Shown here: in pieces, positions 24,955 to 34,574 of the stretch | How the letters are laid out: each line of letters opens with the position of its first letter | Numbering within the stretch: position 1 is the first letter of the stretch | Assembly: GCA_050947015.1 (NCBI GenBank) | Contig: JBMNVT010000002.1 | Location: forward strand, 1-64,000 | Direction of reading: 5' to 3' | DNA length: 64,000 bases | Source of the DNA: CAKXIK01 sp050947015 | Lineage (GTDB): Bacteria; Bacillota; Clostridia; Oscillospirales; Acutalibacteraceae | Notes under the pieces: model-generated | Told to the model about the DNA's origin: nothing | The model's database searches: none | What the model saw: the letters and a program-made list of their open reading frames with translations, nothing else | Position numbers and translations under genes: made by a program

Positions 24955-26526
24955 TTATTTTCCCTGTTGTGCTTTTGCTTCTTCAAAATCCTGCTGAAGT
25001 TCCGCTGAAGGCTGTTTACTCACCAGTGAAACAACCAAAATAAACAGGCAGGAAACGACAAACGCCGGAAGCAGTTCATAAATACCGAATATGCCTCCCA
25101 TCGGCTTAATTAGAAGCTTCCAGAGAAAAACGGTAGCGCCGCCGCTGATCATGCCGGCAATCGCTCCGGACTGCGTAGTCCGCTTCCAGAAAAGCGAAAA
25201 CAACATGATCGGCCCAAAGGTTGCACCAAAGCCGGCCCATGCAAAAGAAACGACATTAAAAATAATGCTGTTTTCATCTAACGCAATTAAAACACCCACC
25301 AGACATACCAACAGCAACGTCACGCGGGAAACTGTCATCACCTGCTTTTCGGTGGCGTCTTTTTTCAGCACGCCCTGAAAAATATTTTTTGCTACCGCCG
25401 ACGCTGCGATCAGCAGATAAGAATCCGAAGAACTGATCGTGGCCGCCAGAATACCGGCCATAACCAAACCAGCAAGCAACGGAGGCAAAAGATTTGTGGA
25501 CATAACGATAAAAATATTTTCTGCAGTAGAAGCTGTATTAAGCATCGTAGGATACAAAGCACGGCCTATCAAACCAATGAAAACAGCCGCAGCCAAAGAA
25601 ATTACAACCCATACCAGAGCAATGCGGCGGGACTTTTTTAATTCGCTGCCCTTGCGGATTGCCATAAAACGGAGCAAAACCTGAGGCATTCCGAAATAAC
25701 CAAGTCCCCAGGAAAGTGTGGAGAGCACTGTCAGCAAACCATAACTTCCCGCGCTGCCAAACTGCGGTGTCTGATTGATTACCTGTTGGGTCCCGTTTTC
25801 GAGCACCGGCTTCGCGATCCCGAAAAACTCAAGGAAGCCCGGAAATGCCTGAATGTTATTGTACACGGTATTGATCCCACCGGCCGCCGTGATCGATGTT
25901 ACCAAAATAACAGTCAGCGCAATTATCATAACAACGCCCTGCATAAAGTCGGAAACACTTTCGGCCAGAAAGCCCCCCAAAAACGTGTAAATAATAACAA
26001 ACACGGCTCCGATAATCATCATTGCATGATAAGAAAAGCCAAAAAGCTGCGCAAACAGCTTGCCGCAGGTAACAAAACAGCTTGCCGCATAAACTGTAAA
26101 AAATACAAGGATAAACAACGCAGAAATCGTCATAATAATTTTTTTCTTTTCACGAAAGCGGTTGCTGAAAAAGTCCGGAATGGTGATCGCATTGCCGGCT
26201 ACAACCGAATAACTGCGCAGACGCCGCGCAACGATCAGCCAGTTGATATAAGTACCGACTGCAAGGCCGACTGCCGTCCAGAAGGCATCGGCCAAGCCGC
26301 ACCAATAGGCTACGCCCGGCAGCCCCATTAAAAGCCATCCGCTCATATCGGAAGCCTCGGCGCTCATCGCCGCAACCCACGGTCCCAAAGACCGTCCTCC
26401 GATAAAATATTCATCCGAATTTCTGTTCGCTCTTTTTGCAAAATAAAGCCCGATGCCGATGACCGCAAGCATATAAACGCCCATCATCATCATAATTTGT
26501 ATTTTTCCTGAGTTCATTGACCGCAT
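24955..26526 (-). CDS. putP: Sodium/proline symporter (SSS family, PutP-like)
   Basis: 523 aa integral membrane protein of the sodium:solute symporter family, with about 13 hydrophobic segments. DEYFIGGRSLGPWVAAMSAEASDMSGWLLMGLPG is the PutP-type N-terminal signature. The middle holds GYFGMPQVLLRFMA and SSSDSYLLIAASAVAKNI, matching sodium-site residues of PutP. Probable substrate is proline; the SSS family also takes other solutes. It is convergent with gapA and stands alone. The start could also be the Met four codons later. Confidence 0.9.
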   Translation of the reverse strand: MRSMNSGKIQIMMMMGVYMLAVIGIGLYFAKRANRNSDEYFIGGRSLGPWVAAMSAEASDMSGWLLMGLPGVAYWCGLADAFWTAVGLAVGTYINWLIVARRLRSYSVVAGNAITIPDFFSNRFREKKKIIMTISALFILVFFTVYAASCFVTCGKLFAQLFGFSYHAMMIIGAVFVIIYTFLGGFLAESVSDFMQGVVMIIALTVILVTSITAAGGINTVYNNIQAFPGFLEFFGIAKPVLENGTQQVINQTPQFGSAGSYGLLTVLSTLSWGLGYFGMPQVLLRFMAIRKGSELKKSRRIALVWVVISLAAAVFIGLIGRALYPTMLNTASTAENIFIVMSTNLLPPLLAGLVMAGILAATISSSDSYLLIAASAVAKNIFQGVLKKDATEKQVMTVSRVTLLLVCLVGVLIALDENSIIFNVVSFAWAGFGATFGPIMLFSLFWKRTTQSGAIAGMISGGATVFLWKLLIKPMGGIFGIYELLPAFVVSCLFILVVSLVSKQPSAELQQDFEEAKAQQGK

Positions 26527-26711
26527 TCCTCTCCCCTGTTTTTTGTAATCCCGCGCACTTTTTCTCTTTATGGCGAAATCACTTTACCTTACGAAATAGC
26601 GATGTAAAAATTATATCATACTGGTGGCAAAAAGACAAATATTTTTTGCAACGTATCAAACCATTTCTTCGGTATGAGGATATCGTCCCAAAATTATAAG
26701 GAGAATAACAC

Positions 26712-26753
26712 AAAAAACGACCCTACTCTCAATTTGGGAGCAGGGTCGCTTTT
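26712..26753 (-). terminator. Terminator of the lpl operon
   Basis: Minus strand: GCGACCCTGCTCCC / GAGAGTAGGGTCG stem with mismatches, followed by TTTTTTG. Sits about 65 nt after the binding-protein stop. Confidence 0.8.
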
Positions 26754-26817
26754 AACTCTCATTCATTTGCAAGGCCTTCTGGCCTTCGCATCATGAAAAG
26801 CAAAGGGCAGCAAACGC

Positions 26818-28464
26818 TTAGCCGTTCATTCTCTTATAAGCAGCATTCAGGTTGTCAAGGAAATCCTGATAGCCTGCATCATTAAGTTCCTTCTTCGCAG
26901 CTTCCCAAGCAGCGTCATCGCTGATATCGCGGCGGCCAATGATAAACTCATTGAACACGTTCAGGATCGTGGTACCGGTCGGGCCAACATCCGTTGCAAC
27001 CTCGGTATAAGCCTCGGTTTCATCTGCATTATAGATGACTGTCGGCGGCAGATCGATCTGCTCATCCTTGAACAGGTTCCAAGTGTTGTTGTAGGTCTCG
27101 GACTGGTTGGTGTCGTACAGATCATAACCGAAGAAGTCCGGTTTGAATGCATAGAACGTCAGGTAGTTTACGCCGTAAGCAGCGTCAAAGTCCAAAGAAG
27201 TCGCAATTTCATCCGTATAGATCTTGGAGAGAGTCTTGTCAGCATTCTTGGTGTAGGTCTTGCCTTCGACACCGTAGGTCATCAGCAGGCAGCCTTCCTC
27301 AGAATAATACCAACCGTCGAGCATTGCAGCCAAACGCTCCGGATTCTCGCACTTGCCATTGAAGACGTTGGAACCGCCGACACCGACGTTCGCATAGATC
27401 TTCTGCTGGCCGCCTTCCAGAGCCGGGGTCAGCATAGGCTCCAGATCAAACTTGTCATAATTCTTTTTGCCGGCCAGATTCATGGTATCCGGGCGGGAGA
27501 AGTAGTCAACAGAGAAGAAGCCCTGGCTGGTGGTCAGCTTATCCTGCCAAGTGGTGGTATCATCCGACGCATAGGACGGATCGATCAAGCCTTCTTTATA
27601 AAGCTTGCTCATCCACTCCAGGAACCATCTGAAGTTTTCTTCTTCCATAATGGAAGTGAATTCTTTGGAATCCTCTTTCCAGACGCCCCAACCGGTATTG
27701 TTGCAAGCCATCGGAGAGCAATCGAATCCAAGGCCCGGAGCAAACACGTTGACGATCATATTGAATTTCTGACGGTTGATCCACGGATAAGCGTTCGGAT
27801 ATTTTTTCTTCATCGCTTTCAGTACATTGTACAGATCATCAAAGGTCTTCGGCATTTCCGTGATTCCGCATTCGTCCATGATATCCTTACGGATGAACTG
27901 GATGTAGTAAGCGGTCATGTTCACAGCGCCTTCGGTTGCGAGGGTCGTAGCCTGAGAATACATTTCCTTATCGGAATAAGACATCCAGGTCTTCAGAAGC
28001 GGGAAGCCTTCCATGCACTTCTGCAGATTCGGCATGTAATCCAGATAGTCGTGAAGGTTCAGGAAGGTGCCCTTCGGGCCATATTCGTTCGCAACATCTC
28101 TGGCAACGCCCATCAACAGGTCAGGAATATCCTGGCTGGAGATTGTCGTGCTCTGCTTGGTTGCCCAGTCGCTGGAAGGAACAGCTGTGATTTCCAGATC
28201 TACATTGTACTTTTCTTTGACCCAAGGAGCAATTACCCATGTGTCCTCATGATACAACTCTGTGGCATGCTCGCCAAACATCAGCGTAAAGGTAACCGCC
28301 TCTGTCGTATCGACCTTGCCGGGTTTCTTGCTATCGGCTGCAGAGCTGGTATCTGCGCCAGCTGCAGACGACGTTGTTGTTCCGTTACCCTTACAGCCGG
28401 CAAATACGGATACCGCAAAAATTGCCGCCAAAAGCATACACAGAACTTTTTTTGTAGCTTTCAT
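26818..28464 (-). CDS. lplA: Sugar ABC transporter substrate-binding lipoprotein (LplA-like)
   Basis: 548 aa. The signal peptide MKATKKVLCMLLAAIFAVSVFAGC ends in a lipobox (VFAGC), so it is a lipoprotein anchored outside the membrane, followed by a Ser/Ala/Thr-rich linker. The rest is a large type 1 extracellular solute-binding protein of the LplA/YtcQ class, typical for oligosaccharides (FDDLYNVLKAMKKKYPNAYPW; LEWMSKLYKEGLIDPSYAS). Last gene of a three-gene operon with two permeases. The exact sugar is not evident. Confidence 0.9.
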   Translation of the reverse strand: MKATKKVLCMLLAAIFAVSVFAGCKGNGTTTSSAAGADTSSAADSKKPGKVDTTEAVTFTLMFGEHATELYHEDTWVIAPWVKEKYNVDLEITAVPSSDWATKQSTTISSQDIPDLLMGVARDVANEYGPKGTFLNLHDYLDYMPNLQKCMEGFPLLKTWMSYSDKEMYSQATTLATEGAVNMTAYYIQFIRKDIMDECGITEMPKTFDDLYNVLKAMKKKYPNAYPWINRQKFNMIVNVFAPGLGFDCSPMACNNTGWGVWKEDSKEFTSIMEEENFRWFLEWMSKLYKEGLIDPSYASDDTTTWQDKLTTSQGFFSVDYFSRPDTMNLAGKKNYDKFDLEPMLTPALEGGQQKIYANVGVGGSNVFNGKCENPERLAAMLDGWYYSEEGCLLMTYGVEGKTYTKNADKTLSKIYTDEIATSLDFDAAYGVNYLTFYAFKPDFFGYDLYDTNQSETYNNTWNLFKDEQIDLPPTVIYNADETEAYTEVATDVGPTGTTILNVFNEFIIGRRDISDDAAWEAAKKELNDAGYQDFLDNLNAAYKRMNG

Positions 28465-28554
28465 CTGATTTACCTCCTAAACGATTTTCTCTTTTCTCAG
28501 AGAGATTTTATTGAGAAGCGGAAAAGCTTTCCGCTTAACTCCGTAACCAAATCA

Positions 28555-29436
28555 TTAACCCTTGACCGCGCCAACCATAATACCTTTGACAAAATACTTC
28601 TGGATAAACGGGTAAATGCACATAACAGGAAGCATAACGACCATAATGCAGGCCGCTTTCAGGGTATCGCCGCTTGTATCAAGCGCCTGCTCGGACGATC
28701 CTCCGGCGCCAAGGTCTGTCATCTGTCCCTGCAGAACGATATTGCGCAGCAGCATCTGCAGCGTATATTTAGTGTCGTCGTTCAAATAAATCAACGGCTG
28801 AACATACGAATTCCAGAAGCCGATAGCGAAAAACAGTGCCAGCGCAGCATAAATCGCTTTGCTCAGCGGGATATAGATCTTGAGCATGATCCCCCAGTTG
28901 CCGAGGCCGTCGATCTTAGCAGCCTCTTCCAGATCATTCGGGATCGATTCGAAATTTGTTCTGAGAATAATGGCATAGTAAACGGAGATGCAGCCCGGAA
29001 TGACCAGCGACCAAACCGTGTCGATCATTCCTAAGCTCTTGACCACCAGAAAGGTGGGGATCAAGCCGCCGTTAAAGATATTGGTGAAATAGAAGAAAAA
29101 GGAGAAGAATCTTCTGCCAACCAAACGCCTTTTAGAAAGCGGGTAGGCTAAAAATGTTGTACCGATCAACTGCAGCACGGTTCCCAACGCAGTGTAATAC
29201 AACGTATTCCCATATGCTCGGACGATCTTTCCGGATTCAAAGACCTTTCCGTATGAAGTCAGCGTAGCGTCTACCGGCCACAAAAAAACCTTATGAGCGG
29301 CAACTGCCTGCGAATTGGAAAAGGAAATTGCCAGCTGGTACAGCATCGGATAGAAAAACACGATTCCCAGCAGCGACAGTAGCACTGTATTGATTATGAC
29401 GAACGCTCTGTCGCCAACACTCTTATTCCTGACCAT
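28555..29436 (-). CDS. lplC: Sugar ABC transporter permease (LplC-like)
   Basis: 293 aa with six hydrophobic segments. The EAA loop that contacts the ATPase is NDLEEAAKIDGLGNWGIMLKIYIPLSKAI near residues 165-195. Belongs to the CUT1 carbohydrate permease pair with the upstream gene, 39 bp away. No ATPase is encoded in the operon; such systems usually share an MsmX-type ATPase encoded elsewhere, an inference here. Confidence 0.92.
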   Translation of the reverse strand: MVRNKSVGDRAFVIINTVLLSLLGIVFFYPMLYQLAISFSNSQAVAAHKVFLWPVDATLTSYGKVFESGKIVRAYGNTLYYTALGTVLQLIGTTFLAYPLSKRRLVGRRFFSFFFYFTNIFNGGLIPTFLVVKSLGMIDTVWSLVIPGCISVYYAIILRTNFESIPNDLEEAAKIDGLGNWGIMLKIYIPLSKAIYAALALFFAIGFWNSYVQPLIYLNDDTKYTLQMLLRNIVLQGQMTDLGAGGSSEQALDTSGDTLKAACIMVVMLPVMCIYPFIQKYFVKGIMVGAVKG

Positions 29437-29475
29437 AGAATTGATACCTTCTTTCCAAAGTATTACACTTCCAAA

Positions 29476-30411
29476 TTACCACAGGCTGATATCTGCCGTT
29501 TTACGGCTGATCGTATTGAAGATAGTAACAAGCGTCAGATTCAGCACACCCTGGAACATATCAACTGCAGCGGAATAAGAATAGTCCAATTTGATAATAC
29601 CCTGTTTGTAAACATAAGTACCGATAATTTCAGACGCCGAAAGGTTCAGGTCATTCTGCATCAGATATGCTTTTTCAAATCCGACGGCAAGCAGCGAACC
29701 GAGATTCATCAACAGCAGAATCAAAATCGTCGGCAGAATGCCCGGCAGCGTAATGTGCCACATTTTGCGCCAACGGCCTGCACCATCCACCTCTGCGGCC
29801 TCGTAAAGCTCCTGGCTGATTCCACTGAGAGCGGAAAGATACAGGATCGAGCTGTAGCCCAGGCTGGACCAGATTCCGGACACTACATACATCGGAAGAA
29901 AATATTTCGGTTCGTTGTTAAAATTAATTACGTCGCCGCCGAGCGCTTTAATGACATCGTTCACCACGCCGGTCGTCGGGGAAAGGATCTGGTTCATCAT
30001 ACCGATAACGATAACCGTCGAAACAAAGTACGGCAGATAGCTGGCTGTCTGGATCGCCTTCTTAAAACGGCTGCTCGTTACCTCGTTCAGCATCAAAGCA
30101 AAAATAATGGGGCACGGGAAACCAAAGATCAGGCTCGCGAAGCTGACCTTCAGCGTGTTGCTCAGCAAAAGGCCGAATTTACGGTAACCGAAGAACTTCG
30201 CGAAATTTTCCCATCCAACCCACTCGCTTCCGAACAGGCCGTCAACAAAGTTATAATCTTCAAAAGCAATCCCGAGATATGCAATCGGCACATAACGGAA
30301 AATGATTGCAATGGTAACGGGGAGCAGAAGCATAATATAAAGCGCAGTATCACGTTTTACGCTGCTTACGAACGATGTATCCTTATCTCCTTTTAAAATT
30401 TTTGCACTCAT
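29476..30411 (-). CDS. lplB: Sugar ABC transporter permease (LplB-like)
   Basis: 311 aa, six hydrophobic segments, EAA loop SQELYEAAEVDGAGRWRKMWHITLPGILPTI near residues 200-230. First gene of the operon and partner of the LplC-like permease. The long N-terminal loop (RYVPIAYLGIAFEDYNFVDGLFGSEWVGWENFAKFF) is typical of LplB/YtcP-type subunits for complex oligosaccharides. Confidence 0.92.
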   Translation of the reverse strand: MSAKILKGDKDTSFVSSVKRDTALYIMLLLPVTIAIIFRYVPIAYLGIAFEDYNFVDGLFGSEWVGWENFAKFFGYRKFGLLLSNTLKVSFASLIFGFPCPIIFALMLNEVTSSRFKKAIQTASYLPYFVSTVIVIGMMNQILSPTTGVVNDVIKALGGDVINFNNEPKYFLPMYVVSGIWSSLGYSSILYLSALSGISQELYEAAEVDGAGRWRKMWHITLPGILPTILILLLMNLGSLLAVGFEKAYLMQNDLNLSASEIIGTYVYKQGIIKLDYSYSAAVDMFQGVLNLTLVTIFNTISRKTADISLW

Positions 30412-30583
30412 CTTATCACCGCCTGATGTAAATTTAAGTCAAGGAAATTTTTCAAACAAAAACACAAAAAACATACGACCCATTCGTAACACGCCGGCGC
30501 CGTTTTAAGGGTTTCGACTGTCTCCGTGGAGCATCTTTCTTTTGTACCCGATTTTGTATGTTTTGCTTCACTCCTTTGTTCTG

Positions 30584-30604
30584 TTTGTACATTTATTTGT
30601 ACAT
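30584..30604. promoter_or_regulatory. Tandem TTTGTACAT repeats in the lpl leader
   Basis: TTTGTACAT occurs at 30584-30592 and 30596-30604, period 12, each containing the palindrome TGTACA. They lie 55-75 bp downstream of the lpl -10 box, a good place for a repressor. A weaker relative, TTTGTAC, is at 30541. Confidence 0.45.
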
Positions 30605-30658
30605 CGGATTCTGCAAAATGGGAAGCTGTATATTGTTTTTTGTTCATATTACAATATG

Positions 30659-30687
30659 ATTATAGTTGTTTATTTTTATTTTGTAAA
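30659..30687 (-). promoter_or_regulatory. Promoter of the lpl operon
   Basis: Minus strand TTTACA (30682-30687), 17-base spacer, TATAAT (30659-30664). It precedes lplB by about 250 nt, giving a long leader. The region 30412-30870 otherwise has no gene. Confidence 0.75.
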
Positions 30688-30871
30688 CATTTTTTGCGTA
30701 TGTTCCGAAAAAACGCAAAACTCATACAAAATCAGCCTAAAAATATGCGCAAATTTGCTCTTTTGACAAAGTAACTTTTTGTTTACTTTTAAATTGCCTG
30801 CCTGTAGCCTGACAAAGGCTTCCTGTTTGAACCCGTCCTGCATGCAAATTAAATATCATAAGACATTATGC

Positions 30872-30913
30872 AAAAAGGAGCAATGAGGCCTTGTGAGCCC
30901 CATTGCTCCTTTC
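30872..30913 (-). terminator. Terminator after the Gfo/Idh/MocA gene
   Basis: Minus strand AAAGGAGCAATGGGG and CCTCATTGCTCCTTT form a long stem, followed by the T-run of TTTTTG. It starts about 20 nt after the stop codon. Confidence 0.85.
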
Positions 30914-30933
30914 ATTTACCGCAAAACAGAATC

Positions 30934-32007
30934 TCAGAATTTAACGGGAAGCGGATTTTGCTCGTGAACCTTTTCCATGAGCGCAATTTCCTGCTTAATC
31001 TTTTCCGGCTTAATCACAAGCTCGCCGCCATCCACCAGATGATGGTAGACCATGGTGTAATATTCATCCACTGCGGACGTAAACGCACTGCCGGTAAGGT
31101 CTTCATCAAACTCATACCATTTCAGTTTCTCACCGCAATAAGCCGGTGAACCGTCCTCATGGCTGAGCGGTTCCAGAATCAGTTTCTGCTCCGGAGCTTC
31201 TTCTTCCTTAAAATACTTGTAATTCAAATGCGTCAGCGTTGCTTTCAAGCCGCCGCGCGTTCCCTGCACCTTATAGTTATAATCGGAATAAGCGTCGCAG
31301 GAATTAATTTCGACATCGAAGACCGGGCGACCCGGATGCATCAGCAGAATTTTAACGTAATCCTCAGCATCGCCAAAGGTATTCGCCTGCCCCAAACGGG
31401 AAACAATGACTTCCGGCAGCTTGTCGCAATCCAAATCCATCAGGTCAAGCACCTGCTCCATGGGATGCGGGCCGGTGTTGCGCAGACTTCCACCGTAAAA
31501 GCGCTGGCTGCACTGCCAGTCCCAACGGCGGGCAAAGCCGGAAAACGCCACACTGATCTGTTTGATTTCACCCAGCACACCGCTGTTGAGGATCTCCTTC
31601 ACGCGCTTATAAGCCGGGGCATAATGCGATTGCTGGAACACTGTCAGCATCACATTGTTCGCCTTTGCCGCGTCAATCATATCCTGGCATTCGGCGGCAT
31701 GCGCAGAAAATGGCTTTTCTACCACGACGTTCAGTCCGTGATTGAGCAAATCCATAGTGATCGGATAATGCTCGTGAGAAAACGTGGAATTGACAACAAT
31801 GTCCAAATCATTGCGGTTAAAAAGTTCTTTATAATCGCTGTAAACATCACAGCCAAAGTCTTTTTTCGCGCGCTCACGACGGAATTCAATCTGGTCGACC
31901 ACAGCAACCACATTAAACAGTTTGTTCGCCTCGCTAAGGAAATACGCGCCATGAATATCGCGGCCGCTTCTTCCCTGACCGATAATGGCAACATTCAGCT
32001 TTTTCAT
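30934..32007 (-). CDS. Gfo/Idh/MocA-family oxidoreductase
   Basis: 357 aa from the ATG at 32007 (AAAGGAA eight bases upstream). The N-terminal Rossmann fold begins VAIIGQGRSGRDIHGAYF, and the family signature VVEKPFSAHAAECQDMIDAA carries the EKP motif near residue 95. The C-terminal domain (GGSLRNTGPHPMEQVLDLM) has the catalytic His region. It probably oxidises or isomerises a sugar or sugar alcohol with NAD(P). It lies next to the lpl sugar operon, suggesting work on an imported sugar, but has its own promoter region and terminator. Confidence 0.9.
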   Translation of the reverse strand: MKKLNVAIIGQGRSGRDIHGAYFLSEANKLFNVVAVVDQIEFRRERAKKDFGCDVYSDYKELFNRNDLDIVVNSTFSHEHYPITMDLLNHGLNVVVEKPFSAHAAECQDMIDAAKANNVMLTVFQQSHYAPAYKRVKEILNSGVLGEIKQISVAFSGFARRWDWQCSQRFYGGSLRNTGPHPMEQVLDLMDLDCDKLPEVIVSRLGQANTFGDAEDYVKILLMHPGRPVFDVEINSCDAYSDYNYKVQGTRGGLKATLTHLNYKYFKEEEAPEQKLILEPLSHEDGSPAYCGEKLKWYEFDEDLTGSAFTSAVDEYYTMVYHHLVDGGELVIKPEKIKQEIALMEKVHEQNPLPVKF

Positions 32008-32344
32008 AAACCCGTTCCTTTCCCACATGAATAATTTTCGGCTTTTGCCTGCATTTGCTGGTACCGATATATATATTAAGCTACAAAATACGGACAAAAG
32101 TCAATCATTTTTTTAAAATTCTGAATTATAGCAAGCTTTTTCCTTGATTTTTTTGAAAATATGCGCGAAATATTTTGTAAAAAATGAAAAACGGTGAAGC
32201 CTAAAATCCATAATTTTACACGAGCTTTACCTTCTGCTGTTTTGGCCTTTACGCGGATGCGGTATGCTGAAAGCAAATGCAGCAGATTCTTTTACCGATT
32301 GCATTTGGGGGCCTGATTTCATTTTTTTGCAGGAGGATGTCTTT

Positions 32345-33019
32345 ATGAACCATAATCCCGGATTGATTCGGACCTATTCCGGCGACACACTTTCGTTGGC
32401 GCAGAACGCTTATTTATTTTCTCTTTCTGCCCGCGGAAGCGCAGTCTCCTGCATTGGGATACGTCGCGAGGCTTGTGTGCTTTCCGCTTCGCTGCTGGAG
32501 CTTGTGTTCCGCGAGGTATTGCTTCCCGCAGGCGGGAGCGGATTCTTTCTGACTGAACAAAAACCGCCGGAATATCTTGCCGCGCTTTGTAGGGAAATGA
32601 AACCCGGATTCATCGGACTAGAGGATTTGCTGGCAGATCTTCTGTTTGGAACGATTCCTTCCCCTGCGCTGACCCGACTGAATCATTCTTTGGGCGAAAG
32701 CGTCTGCTTGCTTGGACTGACCGGGCGCAGGCGCAGCAAAAACCAGCTGTTCTTCCCACCCTGCCGTCCCGCTGTGGAACAGCTTGCCGCGCAGCTGAAG
32801 CATTTGCTGCTGACAAACGCTCCCCTTGTACCGCAGCTTTGGATTCTCTGTTATCTGCTGGATGCAACCGGGCTTTGGAACCGTTTTTTTTCACGCCGGG
32901 AGCTTACTCTGGCACGGCGGCGTCTGCCAAAGATGGAGCACACGCTGGCCGGACGGATCCTCGGTACAATCGACCGGATGGACAGCTTACTAACCTTGGA
33001 AAACTTTTGTGCCTGCTGA
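32345..33019 (+). CDS. GPP34-like protein, function uncertain
   Basis: 224 aa from the ATG at 32345 with AGGAGG eight bases upstream. Leu-rich helical protein: ACVLSASLLELVFREVLL, then LEDLLADLLFG, then LLGLTGRRRSKNQLFFPP and QLAAQLKHLLLTNAPLVPQLWILCYLLDATGLW. This order of motifs resembles the GPP34/GOLPH3 family, whose bacterial members are poorly studied. The resemblance is from memory of the pattern and is tentative. It is a single gene with its own terminator. Confidence 0.5.
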   Translation: MNHNPGLIRTYSGDTLSLAQNAYLFSLSARGSAVSCIGIRREACVLSASLLELVFREVLLPAGGSGFFLTEQKPPEYLAALCREMKPGFIGLEDLLADLLFGTIPSPALTRLNHSLGESVCLLGLTGRRRSKNQLFFPPCRPAVEQLAAQLKHLLLTNAPLVPQLWILCYLLDATGLWNRFFSRRELTLARRRLPKMEHTLAGRILGTIDRMDSLLTLENFCAC

Positions 33020-33036
33020 AAACAAAGCAGTAAAAT

Positions 33037-33079
33037 ACCGCGGCTCCGCATTGTAAAATGACGGAACCGCGGTGTTTTT
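33037..33079 (+). terminator. Terminator after the GPP34-like gene
   Basis: ACCGCGGCTCCG pairs with CGGAACCGCGGT around a loop of about 13 nt, followed by GTTTTTG. It starts 18 nt after the stop codon. Confidence 0.8.
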
Positions 33080-33096
33080 GTTCTGAATTTGCAAAA

Positions 33097-34530
33097 TCAA
33101 CTGCGGAAGAAGGCTTCGAACGCGCGGAACGTCATAAAAACATCCAGCTTGGAAACAACCTCCAGAGGCGCATGCATGGAAAGCACCGGTACGCCGACAT
33201 CCACAACGTCGACGTTAAGATTTGCGATATACATGGCAACAGTACCGCCGCCGCCGATATCCACACGACCCAGCTCTCCGGTTTGCCAGACAACGCCTGC
33301 GTCGTCCAGAATTTTACGCACAGAGCCCATAAATTCCGCCGTCGCATCCGAGGTGCCGGATTTGCCGCGCGAGCCAGTGTATTTGGTAATCACGACGCCG
33401 CCATTGCAGTAGGCAGAGTTGTTTTCCTCATAAGCGGACGCATAAGCCGGGTCGTAAGCGGCGTTGACATCCGCTGAAAAGCAGGTAGACCTGCGAAACA
33501 CCTCACGTGCGGGCACATTTTCCATCGTGGCAAGGTCTTCGATAAAATGACGCAGATAATCGCACTGCAGGCCGGTGTTGCCTTCGCTGCCGATTTCTTC
33601 CTTATCCGTCAGAACCGTAACGGTAGTATGCTCCGGCTGCCCGACTGCCAGGGCCGCTGTAAAACTGGTATATGCGCAGACGCGGTCATCATGACCGTAG
33701 GAACCGATCATGCTGCGGTCAAAGCCGATATCCACCGCGCGAAACGCCGGAACCATGGTCAGATCGGCAGAGACAAAATCGTCTTCGGTAATGCCGTATT
33801 TTTCATGGAGCAGCATCATAATGTTTGTTTTGACGGAATCCGCTCCGTCATCATCTCCCAGCGGACGGCTGCCGATGAGAATATCGAGGTTTTCGCCGTC
33901 AATTGCCTTCGCCATGGTTTTTTGCATCTGCTCTCCAGCAAGGTGCGGCAGCAGATCGGTAACGCAGAACTGCGGATCGCCGGCGTCTTCCCCCAGACGA
34001 ATATCCACGCAGGTTCCGTCCTTCTTTACAACACGGCCGTGCAGCGCCAGCGGAATGGTTGTCCACTGATACTTTTTAATTCCTCCGTAATAATGGGTAT
34101 CAAAAAACGCCAGCCCGGTTTTCTCATAAAGCGGATTCGGTTTCAGGTCAAGCCGGGGCGAATCAATGTGCGCCGCGGCAATACGCACGCCCTCGGCACA
34201 GGGCTTTTTACCGAAAACCGCAAGAATAATCGCCTTGTTGCGGTTGTTCAGATAAACCTTGTCGCCCGCTTTGTAGGCGGCTTTTGCGTTGAACGGCACA
34301 AAGCCCGCGGCCTCCGCATGCTTGATTGCATAAAGGACGGCTTCGCGTTCCGTTTTTGCCTCGTCCAGAAACTCCTTGTACGCTCCGCAGTATTCATCCG
34401 CCTGTCTCACGGCTTCGGCGCCGGCGCGAATCACGCCGCTCTTTTTGTTGCGCAGCAGCTTTTCCTTCATCTGTTCCAAATTCGTTTTTTCTCCCACTGG
34501 AAAACACCCTTTCATCATGTTTTTGATCAT
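33097..34530 (-). CDS. apeA: M18-family aminopeptidase
   Basis: 477 aa metalloaminopeptidase of the dodecameric M18 family, which releases N-terminal acidic or neutral residues from peptides in the cytosol. Visible ligands: AAHIDSPRLDLK (first His), GDDDGADSVKTNI, TDKEEIGSEGNTG (Glu pair) and the C-terminal LSMHAPLEVVSKLD (His). The start is uncertain: the ATG at 34530 has a weak site, while a GTG at 34497 follows AAAGGG by a good distance. It heads a minus-strand group with the lytic transglycosylase gene. Confidence 0.92.
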   Translation of the reverse strand: MIKNMMKGCFPVGEKTNLEQMKEKLLRNKKSGVIRAGAEAVRQADEYCGAYKEFLDEAKTEREAVLYAIKHAEAAGFVPFNAKAAYKAGDKVYLNNRNKAIILAVFGKKPCAEGVRIAAAHIDSPRLDLKPNPLYEKTGLAFFDTHYYGGIKKYQWTTIPLALHGRVVKKDGTCVDIRLGEDAGDPQFCVTDLLPHLAGEQMQKTMAKAIDGENLDILIGSRPLGDDDGADSVKTNIMMLLHEKYGITEDDFVSADLTMVPAFRAVDIGFDRSMIGSYGHDDRVCAYTSFTAALAVGQPEHTTVTVLTDKEEIGSEGNTGLQCDYLRHFIEDLATMENVPAREVFRRSTCFSADVNAAYDPAYASAYEENNSAYCNGGVVITKYTGSRGKSGTSDATAEFMGSVRKILDDAGVVWQTGELGRVDIGGGGTVAMYIANLNVDVVDVGVPVLSMHAPLEVVSKLDVFMTFRAFEAFFRS

Positions 34531-34574
34531 AGCTTCTTAAATAGATAATCACCGGAAAACCCGGCGGCAGCAAC

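Noticed and set aside
33547..34548. 333-codon plus-strand open frame opposite the M18 aminopeptidase
   Set aside because: Mirror frame of a well-recognised gene; no independent signal.
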